64,000 nucleotides of DNA from Sambucus nigra (taxonomy: Eukaryota; Streptophyta; Magnoliopsida; Dipsacales; Adoxaceae): positions 105,283,967 through 105,347,966 of the forward strand of contig OX422216.1 in NCBI GenBank assembly GCA_949130495.1, in the 5' to 3' direction. The notes beneath the pieces are model-generated. The model was not told the origin of the DNA and did no database searches. It saw only the letters and a program-made list of their open reading frames with translations. Below, one piece after another: positions 57,417 through 64,000 of this stretch. Each line of letters opens with the position of its first letter. Positions within the stretch are counted from its first letter, which is position 1. The position numbers and the translations under genes were made by a program.

Positions 57417-59675
57417 TGTAATGACCCCACTTTTATATATATAGTTGGTTTTTACACTCCTGTGTTACTTATTATCTTATAAATTTTGTATTATTAGATA
57501 TGTGCTATTATTGGCTATCAATACAACAAACCCCATTTTTAATTACGAAGAATCAATTGTAAATTGGATCAAATCGAAGTCTTATGACATATCTTAAGGT
57601 AAATAATAAATTTTGGGGTAGAAAATATAATTTTATGAAACTTTAAGGACTAAAATAAAAATATAAAATGGGCCATTTTGTAAATAAAATATTTTTAAGG
57701 ACCTCTAATAAATATTCAAAATATATAGTGTGAAATAATCAAAATACCCTTCATGTGTGAAATGACCCTTATACCCTTATCACCTTTCCACCACGTGGTG
57801 GTCACTTCCACCTTACACGTCATCTTTAGAGAGAAAGCTAAAACACTTGTCATCATTTGGTGATATTAACACAACAAGACCACTCCGGATCGTGACACCT
57901 CGGTGTTGAATCACCACTCCAAAAAGCCTAATCATTAGACACGTGTCAACACCGTAATACTTTTGGAAACCTATAAATAGGGCCTTAGGGTTCATTTGAA
58001 ACTCACACCAATTCCTTGAGAATTATAGTAAGAAAGAGTGATAGAAAGCTTGGGAAATATCTTAAGAAGGAGTTCTATAATTTCGAAGAAAGAATTCATT
58101 TCGTAGGTATGATTTTATTTAAATATTATAATGTATTTTTATAGTTTTAATTTTGTGTTTTATAGCTTTATTAGTAGTTATGCTGGTAAAATACACTAAT
58201 GACTTCACTAATCAAAACTTAAAGTTTAGAAGAAATCCAAGTTGATTATATTTTCATGTAAACTTGTTTGAAATTATATATACGCTTTTAAAAAAAATGA
58301 TTTTTAAAAGTAATTGCTCGTTATTATGGAATCCCATTTAAGTAATTCCAAAGTCAGGCCCGGTGAAATTCGGTCTAGATGAGATGGTATTTAAGTGGTG
58401 CCCCTGTGACCCTCCATCTCTAGTGGGAATGAATTCGGAAATGTTCTGTCTAGAGGAGATGGTATTTAAGCGGTGCCCCTGTGACCCTCCATCTTTACTG
58501 GGAACCGACTGATTAGGAAGAACTATGAATTGAATCCTTTAATTACGCTCAATGAGTTTTAAAAGTTAAGAAAATGGTTTTTAGTAATCCTTTGAAACAA
58601 GTTATTATTAAAATACAATATGTAGACTGGACCTTGTTTAGAATGTATACTTAAACCTTTATCGTAATTGTTAGATTAACGTGCGATCGAAGACTCATTA
58701 TCTAAATTTCGACCTCTATTTTTGGTGAGTAGTGAATGCAATTTCTTGTGCATTTTGATTATATTATATTATGCAAACTATGTATATTTTGTGAAATGCT
58801 TTTATTCTCAAAATGCATTGATACCGATGATTCCGTCGTTTGTTATATGTTTATATCTCTCCATATAAACATCTGATTTGAATTCTAAAATGATTGATTC
58901 GGCCTATGGAAACTCTCTTACTATGTTGGCCTTGACTATCGGGTGGAAATATTTGGGTGGTACCTTCCCAGCTGGTTTATCGCTGGTGTGCCCTAAACAA
59001 GGCGTTGTTCCAGAAATCATGATTCTCTGTCTGTGATGTTATCGGGTGGAAACATTTGGTAACACTATCTGTCTGGGTATTAGAGCGTACATGGCCACTA
59101 AAACTTAATAATTGACATCTGCTCAATTATTTTATCTGCTCTGTTCTGAACTATTTATTCTGAATATATATATTGTCATTTACTTTATATATATTACTTG
59201 AAATTCCTATCTCTATGTATATACCTTATGTTCTAAATTAAATAGGTATCAATTTTTTGAAAAACCCTGGAATATCTGGAGATTGAATCTCATTCGGCTT
59301 TTAGCCGACGTTGTATAAATAACCGTTTTCAGGAAATAATTAAGCTCGTGGATGGAACGAAAAAGGACTATGTTGAAGATTTAGCTTTTAAAGCTCTTTT
59401 GTTACCTTAAGTAGAAGTTTGTTTAATTAGATAGATCATGTTTAGATCTTTGTGTCAAGTTGTAACTCGTTGATATTTTAATACAAATGAAGTTCCCTTT
59501 AGAAAGCTCTGATGATGTTATTCCTTCACTTTCAATATTTTACGATTCATAACCATGTGATTATATTTCCGCTACATATATTTTAAAAGAAAAATTTTAA
59601 GGCCAGAATATTGGATGCCTTGGTGTCATGTTCAAGACACTCGTTCCCTACTATTTTCGGGTCGGGGTCGTAATA
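57417..59675 (+). repeat. 5' LTR of right-edge Tekay-like element K (2,259 bp)
   Basis: It starts TGTAATGACCCC and ends GGGGTCGTAATA (imperfect inverted ends), five bases before the PBS. TATA-like TATAAATAG is at 57972-57980. It belongs to a different LTR family from the 3-kb ones. It includes a 75-bp tandem duplication at 58373-58520 and an intron-like AG/GTATG (58107) to AATAG/GTAT (59245). Confidence 0.88.
58373..58522 (+). repeat. 75-bp tandem duplication in LTR of element K
   Basis: GTCTAGAxGAGATGGTATTT starts at 58373 and again at 58448, each followed by GCCCCTGTGACCCTCCATC. Confidence 0.93.
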
Positions 59676-59679
59676 GAGG

Positions 59680-59691
59680 TGGTATCAGAGA
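59680..59691 (+). other. Primer-binding site of element K
   Basis: TGGTATCAGAGA, complementary to the initiator-methionine tRNA 3' end, just after the LTR. Confidence 0.88.
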
Positions 59692-59909
59692 ATAGGTTAT
59701 GAACCCGTAGACTTCTGAGCATAGGTTTCGAATGTTATAGATTTTATGTTTCCATCCTTAGGAGATAATATTAAATAACTGATTTATGTGATAACCCTCC
59801 CTATGTTTTATATTATTTATAATTGGTCTTTTAGTTTTCAATATTGATATAGTATAGTAGATCTTACGTTTGGCCATGACTGTAGAAAATAACCAAGAGA
59901 AGATCATCA

Positions 59910-60800
59910 ATGGGAACTAGTGATTCAAGTATAGAAGGACTGGAAGGTGAATACAACGCAATTGAAAGTCTAGCAAAGATTGTGGAGCAACAGGTGACTA
60001 ATGGAGTACCAAAGAATCTTGAACTAAGTAGATGTACTATTGAACATTTTAAGAAGTTGAATCCTCCATCTTTTAAAGGTACTCCTAACCCCACCGAAGC
60101 GAAAAGTTGGGTGATGCAGATGGAAAAGATACTCGATGTTCTTAAGTGTACCGATGAACAAAGAGTGTCATTTGTAACATTTATGTTAGAAGGGGAGGCT
60201 GAACATTGGTGGAGAATGACTAAGAGAATACAAGGGGAAAGGAATACTTATATAGGTTGGAATGATTTCTTAGTAATCTTTTATGAGAAATATTTTCCCG
60301 AAACGGTGAAAGACGAAATGGCAGCTGACTTCATGAGTCTAGTGCAAAGGAATATGTCGGTTAGTCAGTATGGGGAAAAGTTTACTGAGTTATCCCGTTT
60401 TGCACGTCAAGTTGTAGCAATTGATGTTTTAAGAGCGAAGAAGTTTGAGCGTGGGTTAAGGTTGAATATTCGTAGTAGAATTACCATCCTCAAATTAACA
60501 TCATATATTGATGTCGTGACTAGGGCTACAATAACTGAGAGGGATGGTGAGAAGTACAATCGAATTCGAGATGGCAAGAGGAAGTTTGGGGAAAAAAAAG
60601 GAAAGAACCCGAATAATAGAAATTTCTTTAGTAACACATCCAATGTTGGGGGATCTAGTGATAACAAACAATATAATAACCAGATATGCCAATAATGTGG
60701 AAAGATGCATGGAGGACGACCTTATTATAAGGATTTAGGAGCTTGTTGTAGATATGGACAGAAAGGACATTAGATAAAAGACTGCCCAAACCCTGCAAGG
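59910..60800 (+). pseudogene. Element K gag
   Basis: ATG 59910 opens a clean 261-codon frame. The gag core has FKKLNPPSFKGTPNP, AKSWVMQMEKIL, EGEAEHWWRMTKRI, FYEKYFPETVKDEMAADF and SVSQYGEKFTELSRFA. A basic stretch leads to two zinc-knuckle remnants: CGKMHGG after a TAA at 60693, and CCRYGQKGH followed by a TAG at about 60774, then KDCP. Gag and pol share one frame up to about 61830, the single gag-pol polyprotein layout. Confidence 0.9.
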
Positions 60801-63800
60801 GTTCTGATAAAGCCTTCAAGTGCAAATAAGGATCAAGGCAGACATGGTAGAGTTTTTGCACTTTCTGATACCCAAGCTTCCAATGCGATAGTGTCAGGTA
60901 CACTTTCTATATATGCACAACCTTTTAAAGCTTTGATAGATCCCGGTTCTACCCATTCGTTTGTGTCTATACATGTATTAAATCGCTTTCATAAATTGCC
61001 TGAACCCTTGAATCATAACATACCGGTTTCTACTCCTTCGGGTGAGTTATTGATGGGTAAATTAGGATACAAGGCTTGCCCCATAGACATTGATAGTCAT
61101 AAACTATTTGTTGATTTGATAGTTTTAGACATTAGAGATTTTGAAGTCATTTTCGGGATGGACTGGTTAGCATCATATCATGCAAAGGTGTATTGTTTTG
61201 AGAAGAGTGTTACTTTCCAAATCACTCACCAACCAAAATTTAGTTTTGAAGGAACAGGCATCATATCTCCGATGTGTATTATTTCTGCAATTCAAGCCTA
61301 TAGTTTTCTTAAGAAGGGATGGCAAGGATTTCTTTCAACTGTTACCAGTTTGCAGATGATAGGGCCTAGCTTAGAAGATATTCCTATCGCTAAGAAATTT
61401 ATGGATGTTTTTCCATATGATTTACCAGGCCTACCTCCTAATAGAGAAATATAATTTACCATTGTACTTATTCCTGGAACTATACCAATATCAAAACGAC
61501 CATATCGTATGGCACCTTTAGAATTAAGAGAGTTAAAAGTTCAATTAGAAGACCTTTTAGAAAAGGGTTTTATCAGACCAAGTATATCGCCTTGGTGTTC
61601 TCCTGTGTTATTTGTGAAAAAGAAGGATGGGACAATGAGACTATGTATAGATTATCGTGAACTAAATAAGGTAACCATTAAGAATAAATACTCCTTACCT
61701 CAAATAGATGACTTGTTTGATCAATTAGAAAGTTCACAAGTATTCTCTAAGATTGAACTTTGGTCAGGCTATCATAAATTAAAGATTAAGGATGATGATA
61801 TTTCAAAATCAGCTTTTCGCACTAGTATGGTCACTATGAATTTCTTGTAATGCCACTTGGACTAACTAATGCACCCGCCGCTTTTATGGATTTGATGAAT
61901 AAACTCTTTAGGAAATATTTGGATTAATGTGTCGTTGTTTTCATTGATGACATTATCATTTATTCTAAGAGTATTGAAGAACACGAGAAGCATTAAGAGA
62001 AAATATTACAAATCCTTATGAAAGAGAAATTATATGCAAAATCAAAGAAGTGTGAGTTTTGGATGCCTAGTGTTTCTTTTCTAGGACATGTCATATCCAA
62101 AGAGGGAGTGTCATTTAACCCTCAAAAGATTGAAGCTATACTAGATTGGACAAGACCAACTAATGTGAGTGAGATTCGTAGTTTCCTTGGATTAACAGGT
62201 TATTATCGAAGATTTGTTGAAGGATTTTCTAGCATTGCTAGACCTCTATCTAGGTTAACACAACAGAAGGTAAAATATGAATGGTCTGAGGAAGTCGAGA
62301 AAAGTTTTCAAGAACTTAAGAATCGATTACTGACTTCCCCAATTTTAACTATTCCTTCAGGTACGAAAGGATTGGTGATTTATAGTGATGCTTCAAAAAA
62401 TGGTTTAGGATGTGTGTTAATGCAAAATGGAAAAGTAGTTGCTTATTCCTCAAGACAGTTAAAACCATATGAACAAAATTATCCAGCCCATGACCTAGAA
62501 TTAGCAGCTGTAATTTTTGCTCTTAATATTTGGAGACACTAATTATATGGTGAGACTTATGAGATTTATACCGATCATAAGAGTTTGAAATATATATTTA
62601 CTCAGAAAGAATTGAACATGAGATAAAGGAGGTGGTTAGAATTGATGAAGGATTATGATTTGAATATTCATTATCACCCAGGGAAAGCTAATGTAGTAGC
62701 TGACGCTTTAAGTAGGAAGCCTACACCAAATTTAGCATGTCTTATTACAAATCAGGAGTCTCAATTAAAGGATTTAAGAAATATGGAAATAGATATTCGT
62801 ATTTATAGTAAAGGTGGAATGATTGCAAACTTACAAGTACAACCCATATTGATGGAAAGGATCAAAATTGCACAAGTAAATGACCCACAACTGCAGAAGA
62901 TTAGAGAAGAGGTTATTGAATGGAAGAGAATGGAATTTGCGATACGGGATGATATATTAAGGTTTGGAAATAGAGTGTGTGTTCCACGTGATGCCCAACT
63001 AAAGAGGCAAATTTTGGGGGAAAGTCATTACTCGAGATTCACGTTTCATCCCGAAAATACCAAGATGTATAGAGATATTCTAGAAGTGTTTTGGTGGAAT
63101 AACATGAAAAGAGAGATAGCAGAATTTGTATCTCAGTGTTTGGTCTGTCAACAAGTAAAAGATGAACATAAAAAAACATCAGGATTACTACAACCCAAAC
63201 CTATCCCGGAGTGGAAATGGGAACATATCACACTGGATTTTGTGACAGGTTTACCAAGGAGTTCAAATGGTAATGATTTTATTTGGGTAATTATTGATAG
63301 GCTAACTAAATCTGCTCATTTTCTTGCCATTAATATTACCCATTCTTTAGAAAAGTTAGCTAAGTTATATGTACAAGAAATTGCTAGGCTTCATGGAACC
63401 CCAATATCAGTTGTTTCTGATCGTGACCCCAGATTTGTGTCTCGCTTTTGGAAAAGCCTACAAGTAGCCATGGGAACACAATTAAATTTCAGCACAGCTT
63501 TTCATCCTCAAATAGATGGACAATCTGAGAGAACCATTCAAACCTTAGAGGATATGCTTAGGGTATGTGTACTTGATCTGAAAGGGAATTGGGATGATCA
63601 TTTACCGTTAGTGGAATTCGCGTATCATAATAATTATCAAGCAAGAATTCAAATGGCTCCGTATGAGGCAGTCTATGGTAGAAGGTGTCGTTCCCCTACA
63701 TGCTGGGTGAAAGTTGGGGAAAGAAAATTGTTGGGACCAGAATTCATTCAGATCATAAGAGAGAAGGTGAAATTCATACAAGACTGATTTTGAACCGCTC

Positions 63801-64000
63801 AAAGCCGTCAAAAGAGTTATGTTGACAATCGACATCGACAGTCAGAATTCCAAAGAGGAGATTATGTGTTCTTGCGAGTATCGCCTGCAAAGGGAGTAAT
63901 ACGATTTGGGAAGAAAGGGAAGTTGAGCCCAAGATACATAGGACCTTTTGAAATCCTTGAAAGGATAGGAGCTGTTGCATATAAAATAGCCTTACCACCT
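60801..64000 (+). pseudogene. Element K pol: PR, RT, RNase H, integrase (runs off window)
   Basis: Protease ALIDPGSTHSFV (Pro in place of the usual Ser/Thr in D-S/T-G) and VIFGMDWLASYHAKV. RT at 61490-62000 with [19 protein letters not shown] motif, [25 protein letters not shown] and FIDDIIIYSKS. RNase [13 protein letters not shown] and [15 protein letters not shown]. Integrase zinc region CLVCQQVK, core LDFVTGLPRS, VVSDRDPRF, DGQSERTIQTLED (all three acidic residues kept), then GPFEILERIGAVAYKI at the edge. Stops at 61452, about 61926, 61996, 62540, 62625 and 63785, and a frameshift near 61830. The Tekay-like call rests on wording; its chromodomain lies outside the window. Confidence 0.92.

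Overview
The window is plant nuclear DNA, most likely angiosperm, made almost entirely of transposable elements. The case rests on L1-clade LINEs with DUF4283/zinc-knuckle ORF1s and zf-RVT domains, Ty3/gypsy elements of the Tekay-like chromovirus and Tat types, tRNA-iMet primer sites (TGGTATCAGAG) and a hAT-like non-autonomous DNA element. I see no host gene, rRNA, tRNA or CRISPR. Every coding region is broken by stops or frameshifts and is called a pseudogene or element remnant. The species cannot be read from this sequence.

Layout: 1-10.2 kb is a LINE cluster, mostly minus strand (LINE C ORF1; LINE A 3' half; LINE I with 5' end and ORF1, cut by plus-strand LINE D, which ends in a (TTC)33 array; LINE J tail). 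10.6-12.85 kb is an LTR beginning TGTAACATCC (gypsy X family) holding LINE H. About 12.85-24.55 kb is a minus-strand Tat element (LTR, antisense extra ORF, PBS-like tandem repeats, integrase, two RNase H domains, RT) carrying a solo LTR (18564-21764, TSD ATCGT) and LINE F. 24.58-31.38 kb is a plus-strand Tekay-like element without its 5' end. 31.4-33.5 kb holds Tat LTR and gypsy X LTR remnants.

33.5-57.4 kb is a nest. The gag of gypsy X (ATG at 33522) is split after codon 31 by full-length LINE E (33615-49600, 17-bp TSD). LINE E is split by a 9,048-bp gag-only retrotransposon with 3.36-kb LTRs (35801-44848, TSD CCTTT) and by a hAT-like element (45348-46642). Gypsy X pol resumes at 49.6 kb, is split by a 3'-truncated LTR (53598-57092, itself holding LINE G with a 15-bp TSD), and its chromodomain and 3' LTR start follow at 57.1-57.4 kb. 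A further Tekay-like element begins at 57417 (LTR, PBS, gag, pol) and runs off the right edge.

The observations most worth following are in the long LTRs, at four loci and five copies. All share a GC-AG intron-like architecture (AG/GCAAGTG about 690 bp in, CAG or TAG/GT near the 3' end). All also carry a cluster of short palindromes at a fixed offset (about 1.11-1.15 kb), built of GATCGATC in three loci and of TTCGAA-type words in the fourth. LINE 3' ends share a hairpin whose stem varies with compensatory changes. The Tat element carries an antisense extra ORF and tandem copies of a primer-binding-site-like sequence.
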